From assembly GCA_964059195.1 (NCBI GenBank), contig CAXKWD010000006.1, forward strand, positions 13,012,530 through 13,076,529: a stretch of 64,000 bases of DNA, written 5' to 3'. Under the pieces are notes generated by a model. It worked only from the letters and a program-made list of their open reading frames with translations, did not search any database and was not told where the DNA came from. The stretch's first letter is position 1. Each line of letters opens with the position of its first letter. The position numbers and the translations under genes are program-made. This stretch comes from Ectobius pallidus (taxonomy: Eukaryota; Arthropoda; Insecta; Blattodea; Ectobiidae). Positions 46,713 through 58,500 of the stretch are shown in pieces.

Positions 46713-47306
46713 AAAATAAAGGCAAAGTCGCAATGTAGGGGGGCCCATCTCGCGATGTGCGCAGGTTTCCACGGACGGGTGATGTTTTTTGTTTCTCAGC
46801 GAGGCAAATTGACAAACATGACGCTTCTTGTACATTGGTTATAAACAGTGACATTAATTTAGTAGGGGGTTCTGACTTCTCTTGAAATTTTAGTTTAATG
46901 GCAGTTAGGTTAGGAACGGTGTTACTAATTAGTGACAGGTTCTGTTAGGTTATGAACGGAGTATTAATTTAATAGGGCATTCTGAATTCTGCAGAAAGCG
47001 AGGTTTGTTGTATTGGTGAACCTGTTTCCCAGAATTAAACGTGTTCAGCTGGTGTGACGTCCACCTCTAACATCCAATCACGAGTTTCTTCATATATAAT
47101 ATGGCGGAATTCATGCTACTTTTCGCTAGATCGTGTTATAAAAGAAAGTGTATCATTTAGGGCGGGTTGGACCAAATCATTCGTCAAGGCAACAACTCCT
47201 CTCCAGAGAACAATCTTTAACAAAATACGTGTGATATTAAGTGTTTTATGAAGAGAAAGTTGGTTTTCAAAGTGGGCCCCCTACAACGCGACTGTACCAA
47301 AATAAA
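46713..47306. mobile_element. TIR element of about 578 bp, nonautonomous
   Basis: The element is 46721-47298. Left ggcaaagtcgcaatgtaggg and right (inverted) ggtacagtcgcgttgtaggg are similar inverted ends, followed by gggcccac. The octamer aaaataaa stands on both sides (46713-46720 and 47299-47306), although that sequence is AT-rich and could match by chance. Noncoding interior. Confidence 0.6.
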
Positions 47307-49784
47307 TAATAATATATAAGTAAAATTAATTAAAACACAGTTGAATATCAACTAATCATGGACCATAAAAATTAATTAATTATTACATTTAGTAATATTA
47401 CTTGCATTTGAAATTAAGACCAGTAGTTGTAACGTTAATACGTAACATAAGATAGTCATGTTAACGAGCAGGGGCATGTGGTCCATATCCAACCACCCTC
47501 TTTACCACCCCAGACCCCTAGCGACTCAGGCGCATCGCACATGTCGCCTGTTAGCAATCCAACTGTTCCGGAACCCGAACCACCGGACAGTTATTCCGAA
47601 AAGTTGAGCCAACTTATCGATGACCTTCCTTTAGAACCTAGTTACGAAGTGACCAAGTGTCTGCTTAAACAAGCTCCATTCCTTCCCACTGGGAAGTTCT
47701 CAAAGTGATAGCCCTTTCCCTAGCTGGTTATGGCAGTGCAAACTAAGGGTACGCGCATGACGGAACCGGGATGGTCGCATGCCGCAGGCCGCATGAAGAA
47801 TGGAGTCATGTCTTCTTACGAGGGTGAACAAGACGCCGCTGGGATGGTCTCTTGCCAGCCATCTAGACAGGTCGAAGTTTGTTGGTAGAATGCTAGGTCT
47901 CTTTTTTCCTGCTATCAGCCACAAGCGTCTAGTCTAGATTCAGGCGTTGCACGTGTGCAATCACGGGACAAACATAAGTTATAAGAGACATCCTTTGTAA
48001 TGAGCTCAAACCACCAAAATAAATATGTTTTTACTACTCAGTGAAGGGATTGTAGAGATCATTCATGGCTACAGTTATTGACTTGTATGATTTATATTCA
48101 GTACTTTTGTATTATTTATAGTAACCTAATAATTTTATATTATGTTAATTTTCGTGTTGCGAGGTTAAGTGTGTTCGTTTTATTGTCTTCTTGTGCTCTG
48201 AAGAATGAATACAATGGTCGCACCAACTCAAGAATACAATAATAATAATAGTAATAATAATAATAATAATAAGTTTCTATCCACACATTGGTTCTCCATC
48301 TCAAACTGTTTAAAAAATATATATATATATTCCCTGCGAAAAATCTACTTTTTTGCCGAAAAAGGTTTTTACGCCACTTTTTCGGCGAACTTTCTACCCT
48401 AGCACCTAAAGTATTGGGTTTACAACGAAAACTTTTAGAAGAAAAGTTGTAGAGCATTAAATTTACTATAAAATACACATTTAATTTAGTAACTCTGAAA
48501 TACTCTTGTGACAAATTTTACATGTAACTAATTTTGATGAAACTTCCTGTAATGAGTTTGAATTCATAAACTCATTCCCATTGTCTTCTGTGTCTTCAAA
48601 ATCTCATGAATGAGAAGATAATAACAAATAAATAAAAATAAAAATGGAGATAGTTCAGAAAAATTAATCCGTAACATGCCACTGCCCACACTGCCGGTTA
48701 GCGACCAGGCTGCGTCTTGTGCGCATACACACTTCATGCCCGGCGCCTGGCTCAAAAGCGCAGCGTAGCGACCAGGAAGGGGACCAACCAAGCTGCGTCT
48801 TGTTCGTACCCTAACGCAAGGAACGCATATCCCTTCATGGGGCTAGCTCACTGGAACGCAGATGGAGTTCACAGCACAGTCCTCGCCTTGATATAGGCGT
48901 ATCATTACGTCTGTAACAGGCAGATCCAGGAGGACCTAAAGGTTTCACCAACTGCCACCCACATCAAAAGCATTGCACAGTGTTCCGACTCCCAGCTTCT
49001 CGATGCTGAGAATCCTTGAGTACGGCAACTTGGAAAACGCCTGCGCTTCCCAAGGGACGAATGAAATCGTCAAAATTTTTGAAGCTTTCAGCCTAAACAT
49101 ATCCCATCTAACTACGTCTAAGCCTTCAGCTGACACGTATTCCAACTGGTCGGTTCAACTCCAACCAGGCATTATGGAATGGAGGACCATGCAAGTTCCG
49201 ATCAGAGTTTTCCGTGGATTTCCCTGGTTGTAAGGTGAATATCGGAACTGTAAATAAAAAAAGGGACGCGGCCTGAACCCCTAAATTCACTACAGTTGCC
49301 CTGCATAGGTTCAAGTCCTATGCGAAAAACCGTTAGCGTAAGCAAATTTAAGTTATAGGATAGGAACCCGTTTTCATTTCCAGCAATGCATTTCGTATGC
49401 AGGTATGGAATCGGAGTCGAGGTTATCGCATTGGGGGGCGAAGACTTCAATTAGCTTATTTGGTCTGGGTCTGGTCGACTCGGCACTTCAGCGCCTTTGA
49501 AAATGGAGGTAGCGATGAGCCTTCGAAACGTCGGGAGAAATTCATTTCCTTTTCGTGTTAATTGTATGATTATTTTCTTAACTGTAATTAAATTGTTAAA
49601 TTATTAATTGTGTAAATACTGTTTCAGAAAACTTCTAATTATGCATAATGTATCTTGCTAATTGTATGAAATGAGAACTTAAAACATGTAATATTACTTG
49701 TAATGGAGCAAGTTCTTAAAATAAAATTATATGTTTAAAAAAAGTGTGCGTGGAACGCCACGCAAATAGATGGGACACTTGTTT
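47307..49784. other. Long stretch without recognised genes
   Basis: A plus-strand frame at 47478-47708 (proline-rich start, then SYSEKLSQLIDDLPLEPSYE) has no family I recognise and starts with GTG, so I do not call a gene. An AAT/AGT microsatellite lies at 48238-48270. Segments near 47817-47860 and 48770-48805 are imperfect inverted copies (gaacaagacgc). The word cgaaacgtcggga occurs at 49525. Confidence 0.3.
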
Positions 49785-50655
49785 TAATTTTAATTTTTTA
49801 AATTTTTGATCATTGAATTTTTTCAATTTTGCATTATTGGATTTTCCAATTTTGCATTATTGGATTTTTTAATTTTGCATTATTGGACTTTTTAATATTG
49901 GGTTTCTGGACTTTTTTAATTTTGGATTTTTAAATTTTGGATCTTTGAATTTTTTATTTTGGATTTTTTAAATTTTCGGTCTTTGAATTTTTTATTTTGG
50001 ATTGTTTAAATTTTCGATCTCTGAATTTTTTATTTTTTTATTTTAAATTTGGATTTTTAGAATTTAAATGTTGTATTTTACTATTTTTTAAATTTTGGAT
50101 TTTATAATTTATAATTTTGTTTTTTAGCCTAAATTTTGGAAATTTTTTAATTTTCGATTTTTTAAATTTTGGATCTTTGAAATTTTTATTTTTTGGGTTG
50201 ATTTTTTTAATTTTGGATTTTAGGATTTTTCAATTTTGGTTTTTCAATTTTAATTTTTAACTTTTGATGTTTTAAATTTTGATCTTTGAATTTTTTAATT
50301 TTGGATTTTTTAAATTTTGATTGTTTAAGTTTGTATTTTTTGGATTTCTTAGATGTGTATTTTTGTTTTTTTTTATTTTGTATTATTAGATTTTTTCAAT
50401 TTTGTATTTTAGATTTTTTAATTTTTGATTTTTAAATTTTGTATTTTCTAATTTTGCATTTTTTTAAATTTTGGATATTTGAATTTTTTAATTTTTTAAA
50501 TTATGGATACATGGATTCTTAATTTTGGATTTTTTATTTGTTAAAGTTTGGATTTTCGGACTTTATAATTTTGGATCTTTGATTTTTTTAATCTTGGAAT
50601 TTTGGATTTTATAATGTTGGATCTTTGATTCTTTTTTATTGTTTGGATTCTTTAA
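49785..50655 (+). repeat. T-rich degenerate tandem array (ttttggattttttaaa-like)
   Basis: About 870 bp made almost only of variants of aattttggattttt and aatttttgatctttg with irregular spacing. The strand asymmetry is extreme: very few C and long T runs throughout. No coding frame. Confidence 0.8.
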
Positions 50656-50744
50656 GGGCGGTAATGAACCTCCGGGTTCCATAAAATAGATAATATTTAA
50701 TATAGATAATATAGCCTCAAGTTTAGGAATTGCCATTGAGCAAG

Positions 50745-50748
<4 letters not shown>

Positions 50749-50803
<55 letters not shown>
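50749..50803 (-). repeat. ATT/TAA microsatellite, possible LINE tail
   Basis: About eighteen ATT units. On the minus strand this TAA repeat follows the probable 3' UTR of the LINE at 51172-62017. Confidence 0.7.
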
Positions 50804-50805
<2 letters not shown>

Positions 50806-51171
50806 TAGTACTACTTCTACTACTACTTCTACTATTCCCAATTGCAGGTCCTCGTACTAGGTCTGAAAAATGTCCTTTGTTACTCCTAATCATTGAGTCA
50901 ATTGTTTTCTGTGCAGTCCGTTCCGTCACACCTTACTAATTTCGTGACAGTTACGAGTGTAACACTAATTTCGTAACGGTTTTAGCGTTACACAAGTTCC
51001 CGATCTACCCCTACCGCGGCTAAAGAAGTTTCACTTCAAAAATGACGACATCGTCATGGATCTTTCTCATAACACTGCAATGAGAAACTTTATAGACCGT
51101 GCAGAAACCGCTTAATTTCCGCGAGTCAATAATAAAGTATGAATTGCGCACATTTGTGCAAAGTTTGGTGT

Positions 51172-53175
51172 TTAGCCCTCCAGACTGTAGTCTTTGAGGG
51201 ACCTTGTTCTCTTCTTACAACTGAGGATATGATATCGGTCACAGCTTTCGTCACACACTTCACATACACACGTTTCATCTGGTTCGTGATTTCGCTTCCT
51301 TTTGCACATTTTATGGTGAAAACCATGAACTGCCATTCTTGTCACTAAATGTCTCAGCTCATAGTTTGTGCTCATCCATTCTCTGCTAACCATAACCTCT
51401 GTGTTGTAAAAATCTGCCCAAATCCCTTCTCTTTTCTGTTGAAGTTTTTCCAGTACTTTCTTGTAGTTTTCTGTCATTGGCAGAAGGAGTTCGAGTCTGA
51501 TGTCCTCTATGAGAAAAGTTTCTCTGGCCATGACATACACCAGTCTTGATTTGCTGTATTTTGACACACTTAACGCCCTTTTTAGAAATACACTCTTTAT
51601 CTTTTCCAATTCCTCTAGCTGACTGGATGAGATGTTCACCCATATTAATTCCAGTCCATATGTCAATACCGGAATTACCTTTAACCTAAATAGAGTCATT
51701 GCTGTTTGTAATGACATCTCTCTAATATTTCTGATATCTCCCATGCTTTTTACTGCCGCTGTCATTCTGTCTTTAAGGTGAATGCTGAAGCTGGTTCCTA
51801 TAGTTTGAATGGTGATTCCTAGGTACTTAAAGTAGTTGCCTATTTTTAGTTCGTTTCCCTTGTACAATATTCTGTCTGTCCTTGATAGTTTTCCTCCTCT
51901 CCTGAATACCACTAGTTCCGTTTTTATCTCATTTATTTGTATTTCATTCTGTTCAGCCCACTCTGACAGAAGGTCCATAGCTCTCTGGGCGTCCTCTCTA
52001 CTATCTGCTGCAATGGCCATGTCGTCAGCGTAAATGTAGATTCTAGCTGTCGTTTCTTTCTTTATTCTTTCTCCCGCATCTGCTGTCAAGGCGTTGAATA
52101 GAATCGGACTTAATGGGTCCCCTTGAAGCACCCCATTCTTCTGTGATATCCACATGGATTTCCCCACTCCATCATCTATTTGAATTTCATTTTCCATTAG
52201 TATGTTAGATATGATTGTTGTCATTGCTGATTTACCTATTAAATTTTCCAGCTTCTGTACCAGGATTTCTCTGTTGACCAAATCAAAGGCCTTTGTATAG
52301 TCCACAAAGATGACATAGAGTTTCCCCTTTTCTTTGCTCTGAGCTTGCTTAATGTCTTGAAGTAGATTCTGTACTGCCATTATTGTCGATCTTCCCTCTC
52401 TGAATCCGAATTGTTCTTCTGGCAGTTTTGGGTCCAGGAGTGGCTTCAGTTTTTCCACTAGCATCCTTGAGAATAGCTTTAGTCCATTTGATTCTAATGC
52501 CACGCCTCTGTATGCATTGGGATCATCCAGATCCCCCTTTCCTTTGTATAAGGTTTTTATAGTAGAGCGTCTCCAGTTTTGCGGGATGTTTCCAATCTCC
52601 AGGCATTTTCGGAACAGTTGTGTCCACACTGCACACAGCTGGTTGGCCGTTTGTTTTAAATGTTCATTCTTTATGCCATCTGGCCCCGCTGCTCTGTTGT
52701 TTTTCCCTCGCTGAATGGCTTTTTTAATGTCCTCTTCAGACAGTTGTATGCCCTCTTCTCCTTCAGTTGAGGATTTGTGGGTTGGCCTGGTTTCCCTGTC
52801 ACATACCACCTTTCTCATATGATCTTCCCATATTTTCATGGAGATGTTCGTTTGAAATTTTTTGTTCTTAGGTCTTTGCGCACGGAAGGGGTCCTTCTCT
52901 ATTTCTTTAATCAACTTCTGATGTGATTCTTCTAAATATTTATTTCGTTTTTGTACCAGTAGTTTTTTATATTCTGATTTAGCTGCGTGGTATATTTCTA
53001 AGTGGTTTTGTGTTTTTGTAGCTTTCGCCATGTGTAGCTTCTCTAGAACGTGCTTCCTTTTCAGATAACATTCCCTGTCGAACCATTCTTTTGATTTCCT
53101 CTGTGCAGGTTGGGGAACTGCTGCTTCTCTTATGCTTTTAGTAATTAGTTCTGTTGCTTCATCAATTTTCCCCTT
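51172..53175 (-). pseudogene. APE-type LINE, reverse transcriptase part (left of the Gypsy insertion)
   Basis: The 619-codon frame 51172-53031, open further up to the insertion at 53175, encodes an RT: NRAAGPDGIKNEHLK, PNAYRGVALESNGLKLFSR, EEQFGFREGRSTIMAVQ, FVDYTKAFDLVNR, NGVLQGDPLSPILFN, and the catalytic YADDMAIAA near residue 333, then FKYLGITIQ. The C-terminus has a cysteine-histidine knuckle (CVCEVCDESCDRYHILSC). The rest of the protein, the end of the endonuclease, lies beyond the Gypsy element at 61634-61998. A TAA tail at 50749 suggests an I-like group, but I do not assign a clade. The frame is intact apart from the insertion and the 5' truncation. Confidence 0.82.
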
Positions 53176-53828
53176 GTCGTGTAAGGGTATTATATAAAGG
53201 AATAAGATAGATAAAGTTTTGTAATAATTTTATTTAGAGAAATATTTGTAGAGAATTTGCGAAAGAATATAAATTTAGACGCAATATAAGAGTGTCAGTA
53301 TTGCACGCATTGATCGGCATGTAAAGGATTTCCGCTCCACTTGCAAGGAGAAATGAACTTTAAGACAACACATCACTTTTTCAGCAGATTCCTCTTCTGT
53401 TCCTAATGTTAATTTTATGGCAGTAATAATAATTAAACAAGCAAATTCTTTGCTGAAATAACAGTTAAGCTTCCTCCGTCTCTCTACCCACACCGAAAAT
53501 ATGCTGTTTTTGTCACGTACACATTGGTATAAAAACTCTGAATTTTTGTGACTGCGGGGGCATATAAACTTGAACGTCGAACCGGCTACAACTACTGTAT
53601 TTGTTATTTGGAAATAAACTACAGCATTCTTATATTATTATTTACGTAAATATATTGTACTTATTGATCATCCTCATCCAGACTACAGCACCGAATTAGA
53701 TTTGATCTACAGAGGAAAAGCTGAATTTTCAAGAGCTTAGCTTTTCTCAAGGGGAAAGCCGAATTCACAGAGAAGAACAAAATTTTGATGTAACATCGTA
53801 CTTTCGCTACCGGTACGATTACACGTCA
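53176..53828 (+). repeat. 5' LTR of Gypsy element
   Basis: It carries a TATA-like tataaaa at 53528-53534 and an aataaa at 53613-53618, consistent with promoter and polyadenylation signals. The 72-codon minus-strand frame inside is a shadow and recurs in the other LTR. Confidence 0.92.
53528..53534 (+). promoter_or_regulatory. TATA-like box in the 5' LTR
   Basis: The tataaaa motif lies about 85 bases before the aataaa signal. The same motif occurs at 61333-61339 in the 3' LTR. It is the likely start of element transcription, by position only. Confidence 0.5.
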
Positions 53829-53840
53829 TGGTGGCAGCGG
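53829..53840 (+). other. Primer binding site, tRNA-Leu type
   Basis: Immediately after the LTR the sequence tggtggcagcgg is complementary over 12 bases to the 3' end (with CCA) of tRNA-Leu(AAG) as I recall it. Position and TGG start are as expected. Confidence 0.65.
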
Positions 53841-53920
53841 CGTTGGATGTAAGCTCATCGATTTAATTCATCAACTGTAGATAGTCTACACTTCAACTTT
53901 ACAACTTTTATCTTCGCTAG

Positions 53921-54184
53921 ATGGAGAGAAATTCTATACCTGAAGAAGCACCAGTAATTATCAACGTGATTGAACAGCTCTTTCCAGAATCTCCACGAGA
54001 ATTCCATAAAAACGGAGCTATCATCAAAGTCGTAAATCTGGGAGGATCTCTGACTACATTTGGACATCAGATAGAAAACAGAAGACTGGCGGCTACAGGA
54101 CAACCTCCACTACTTGGCAGAATAGTTGGAAGGAGATCAACTACAGAGAACGGCGTAAAGATAACAACTATAGAATACCTATAA
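53921..54184 (+). CDS. Small leader open reading frame of unknown function
   Basis: An ATG-started frame of 87 codons lies between the primer site and gag. The product is mixed charged and hydrophobic, with a basic Arg-rich centre (ENRRLAATG, GRIVGRRS) and no motif I recognise. It could be a translated upstream frame, part of a spliced product, or chance. Confidence 0.35.
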   Translation: MERNSIPEEAPVIINVIEQLFPESPREFHKNGAIIKVVNLGGSLTTFGHQIENRRLAATGQPPLLGRIVGRRSTTENGVKITTIEYL

Positions 54185-54695
54185 AATAATTCTACTCTTC
54201 ACTTCCGAGGACTCTTCTACCCGAGGGACCAGGAGACGTCTTCACTTCTTTCCGCTTGGTGATACCCGAAACCCCGGTATTTTCCAGACGAAGGCATCAG
54301 TGGCGGACACCTTTCACAGCCGGAGCCATTCTGAGGTTCGAGGACTAGCAACCAGAGTGGTGGCCACTTCGGTAAGCAGGCTCTATCCAGCCTGTGTGAC
54401 AGCGCTTTGTCCGTGACGCATCGAGGTGTGTTGTCTTCTCTTCATTTTTTCACCAAGTAAGTAATACAGTAGATCGACGTAGAATCCCCCATTGGATGTG
54501 CGATCTGCTTCTGCATTAGCTAATTTAAGAAATATTAAGTAAAAAAAATAGTAGTAACGTTCATAATAATAATTACATTCATAATAATAATTATTAAATA
54601 AATAAATAAATAATTAAATAAAATATATTCTTTATTTTATTAATTACTTTATTCAAATATGGAAGGACAATTAGAAGAACAGGTTCCTCCACAAA
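54185..54695 (+). other. Leader region between the small frame and gag
   Basis: It includes a splice-donor-like caccaa/gtaagt (GT at 54457-54458) that could serve an env transcript. An ATG at 54659 opens a 28-codon frame overlapping the gag start. Confidence 0.35.
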
Positions 54696-55562
54696 ATGCA
54701 GATAGAATTGCTGGAAGCACAAATTCAAACATTTTTAAGAGCTAATGTGCATAGGGACTCTTTAACAATAACGGCAGCAGCAAAATTATTTGATAAAGGC
54801 TTTACGGGAGATCCGAAAGAACTTAATGATTTCATTGATAACGTAGAGTCAGCATACACTTTGGTAGAACCGGCACAAGAGAGAACATTACTCCGATACG
54901 TACTTGCAAAAATTACAGGAGAAGCTAAAAGGATATTAAGTTTCAGAAATAACGATGAGTTGACATGGAATGACGTCAAGCAGAAACTAGAAACCCACTA
55001 TGCAGTTCAAAGAACATTTGCTTACTATTGTAATCAGCTGTGTCAGGGAAGGCAAAGGCCAAGTGAGGGTGTGACTCAGTGGGGCACTAGAGTAGAACAG
55101 CTGATAGCAAGTGCATTAGAAAGCACTAATAAGTTTACCACAACATGGAGCGCTGACGAGAGGTCAGGAGGTCGTAAAATGATAATCAGACTAGGAAAAA
55201 CTATTTTTATAAATGGTATCCTGAATGACGCGGTTAGGGAAGCAGTTAGGCTAAATTCTGACGATATTTCAATGAAAGAAATAATTGACAGAGCTAACGC
55301 GGAAGAGAGTGAACGCAGATCCAATGTCAACAGTCTCAAACCAATACAGAAAGGATACGGAAAACAGTCAGTTGCGAACGCAGCAATAAAAAGAGAGAAT
55401 GTGAATGCATTAGCTATACAATGTCATAAGTGCCAAAGATTTGGACACGTTATGAGGGATTGCAGGGCAATCATATGTAACAAATGTAAAAAGATAGGTC
55501 ATCTCACTAAAGATTGTAGGGCTCAGAGAGTCCAGGGTTCCAATCTGGGAAACCGACAGTAG
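54696..55562 (+). CDS. gag: Gag protein of Gypsy element
   Basis: The 288-codon frame starts at the first ATG after a frame-zero stop at 54672. The N-terminal two thirds resemble a retrotransposon capsid (FTGDPKELNDFIDNVESAY, then EAKRILSF and WNDVKQKLETHYA). Two CCHC zinc knuckles close the protein: CHKCQRFGHVMRDC at about residue 242 and CNKCKKIGHLTKDC at about 261, which bind the element RNA. It assembles the particle. The stop TAG at 55560 follows a slippery heptamer by six bases, and pol lies in the -1 frame. Zinc knuckles are usual in many Gypsy lineages but not in all errantiviruses. Confidence 0.88.
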   Translation: MQIELLEAQIQTFLRANVHRDSLTITAAAKLFDKGFTGDPKELNDFIDNVESAYTLVEPAQERTLLRYVLAKITGEAKRILSFRNNDELTWNDVKQKLETHYAVQRTFAYYCNQLCQGRQRPSEGVTQWGTRVEQLIASALESTNKFTTTWSADERSGGRKMIIRLGKTIFINGILNDAVREAVRLNSDDISMKEIIDRANAEESERRSNVNSLKPIQKGYGKQSVANAAIKRENVNALAIQCHKCQRFGHVMRDCRAIICNKCKKIGHLTKDCRAQRVQGSNLGNRQ

Positions 55563-58500
55563 GTCTGACTGTGCAGTCCAGGGCAGACCATACTGACGAC
55601 TGCAGTAAAAACAAAGAAACTAAGGGAAGCAAAGAGAAAATAGAAAAGAAGGTAGAGAAAGATTTAAATCCTTTTTCTTTTTACGCAACGTCCGAGGACT
55701 TGCTAAACGGAATTGGATTAGTACTTTTTGACACAGGTTCAGTGGTGTCACTAGTAAAACGAAATAGTCTCGTAAAACAGAAGGGAATAAATAAGAAAGA
55801 TAGGTTAAAATGTAATTCAATTACAGGAGAACCATTTACTGTAGAGGGTAGTGTGCAACTAGAATTACAAGGGAGTGACCCGAGTAAATTTTATGTAATG
55901 GAAAAATTACCTGGTGAGTATGATATAATAATAGGGCAAGATTGGATAAAGAACAATGATGTAAAAGTAACTTTACCAACAACTTTTTGCACAAAACTAC
56001 CAGGGTATTCAGAAACTTTTGTACAGTTTCCTACCACAGAAAAGGGAGTTAGATATTGTGAGAAACAGATGTTAGATGATAATGTATATTGTTGTGAAGG
56101 AGTAGTGTTGTGTGAAGAGGAAAAATTTAGTTGTCTATTACTAAATTTAAATGAAGACGAATGTGATTTAACACAGATTCCTAAGTTAGATAAAATATCT
56201 TTGAAGGAACATTCAATTTTCAAAAACGAAAAAGATAGATGTAAAGCATTAAATGCGCAGTTAAGATTGGCTCACATTAAAGAGGGGGCAGACGAAATTA
56301 AACAAATTTGCGAGAATTTTAATGATATTTTCCGATTGCCAGGCGACAGATTAACAGAAATAAAAGGGTGTAAACACCATATTGTTACCCCTACTGCAAA
56401 TGACATGCGACCTATTACTCTGAAAAATTATAAAATTCCTCAGCATCAACAAGAAGAAGTAAATAGGCAAGTTCAAATGATGTTAGACCAAAATATCATT
56501 AGAAAAAGTAATTCCCCATGGAATTTTCCTGTTTTAGTAGTTCCCAAAAAGCTAGATGCTTCTGGAAAAAGAAAATGGCGTATCTGCGTGGACTTTCGAA
56601 AATTAAATGATATTACTGTAGGTGACAGTTATCCTTTGCCTAATATTCAAGAAATTTTGGACAAGTTAGGGAGAGCTAGATATTTTAGTGCTTTAGATTG
56701 CGCTAGCGGTTATTGGCAAATTCCCTTGGCGGAAGAAGACAGACATAAGACTGCATTTAGCACCCAATTAAATCATTTTGAATTTTTGAAAATGACATTT
56801 GGACTCTCCTCCGCACCAGCCACTTTTCAAAGGGCTATCAATACGATTTTGGCAGAAGCCATAGGCTCTAGATCATTTGTTTACCTAGATGACATTATTG
56901 TCATAGGAGAAACGTTAGAAGAACATAATAATAAATTGATAGAGATTTTTACTAAATTGAGAGAATATAGAGTGCAGCTGGAACCAGACAAATGCGAGTT
57001 TTTAAAAACTGAATTGAAATACCTAGGTCATTTAATTACTCAAGACGGTGTATCGCCTGATCCAGAAAAGACCAGAGCAATCAAGGAATTTCCAATTCCC
57101 AAGAACGTAAGAGAAGTAAAAGGATTTTTAGGTTTAGTAGGTTATTATAGGAAATTCATCCCTAGTTTTGGAATATTAGCCAAACCTTTAAATGAACTTT
57201 TAAAGAAAGAAAAAGCATGGGAATGGACAGAAAAACAACAAGAAGCTTTTGAAACGCTACGTAATTGCTTATTAACAGAACCGGTATTGCAATTTCCGGA
57301 CTTTACTCAAAGATTTATCCTGATAACGGACGCTAGTACGGTAGCTATTGGGAGTGTACTCAGTCAAGGTACATTAGGGCAAGACAGACCAGTAGCATAT
57401 GCCAGTCGAATACTTAATAAAGCAGAGCAAAATTACAGTACAACTGATCTTGAATTACTTGCAATAGTGTGGTCATGTAAACATTTCAGGACATATTTAC
57501 TAGGTAGAAAATTTTTAATAGTCACAGATCACAAACCATTAAAATGGATGATGAATGTACGCGATCCAGGATCTCGTGTTCTCAGATGGAGAATACTGTT
57601 AGAAGAGTATGATTATGAAGTTTTACACCGTGCGGGCAAGCAACAAAAAAATGCTGACGCATTGAGCAGGATAACTTTAGCAGCAACATTTGCAGACGTA
57701 GACGATCAGTCAGTTCCTTCATATTCATTAACTAACGATTCAATTTCACCTGACAGAAAATTAAGAATTTTAAAGGAAATGCATGAGTGTCCAATTGGTG
57801 GGCATATGGGTATACAGCGAACATATGAGAGAATTAAATTATATTGTAATTGGGAGAACATGTTTCATGATGTAGAAAATTATATTAGGAATTGTCCTAT
57901 TTGTCAAGTAAATAAACAAATAACTCCAAAGGTGAAGTTACCATTCGAACAAACAGATACAAGTAAATTTCCTTGGAATAAAATAGCATTAGATCTTGTA
58001 GGTCCATTTTGTTCCACAGAGCGAGGAAATAAATATTTACTCACTTGCCAAGATAATCTCAGTAAATACATTGTAGGCGTACCGATTCCAGATCAAACAG
58101 CTGAGACGGTATCACAAGCCTTAGTGAACGAAATTATTTTGAAATACGGAATACCGAATTTGATCCTTACGGATCAGGGTTCGCAGTTCATGGGAGAACT
58201 AATGAAAAGGCTTTGTAAATTATTAAAGATAGAAAAAGTGAAAACTAGCGTTTACCATCCAGAGTCAAACGGTAGTTTAGAGAGATCACATAAAGTATTA
58301 GTTGAGTATTTGAGATGTTTTTGTAATAATAGACAAGATGAATGGGACAAGTGGGTTCCTTTCGCAGTATTTACATACAATACCACTCCTCACACAAAGT
58401 CAAAATACTCCCCTTATGAAGTTATGTTCGGCAGGAAAGCTAACCTACCGGGTGTTTTACAGAGAAAGCCAGAAATAGTATATAATTACGATGACTATGT

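Noticed and set aside
47478..47708. 77-codon proline-rich frame considered as a host exon
   Set aside because: It starts with GTG, has no recognisable domain and no convincing splice sites.
53275..53493. 72-codon minus-strand frame in the LTR, repeated at 61080-61298
   Set aside because: It starts with GTG, has no motif, and occurs twice only because the LTR is duplicated.
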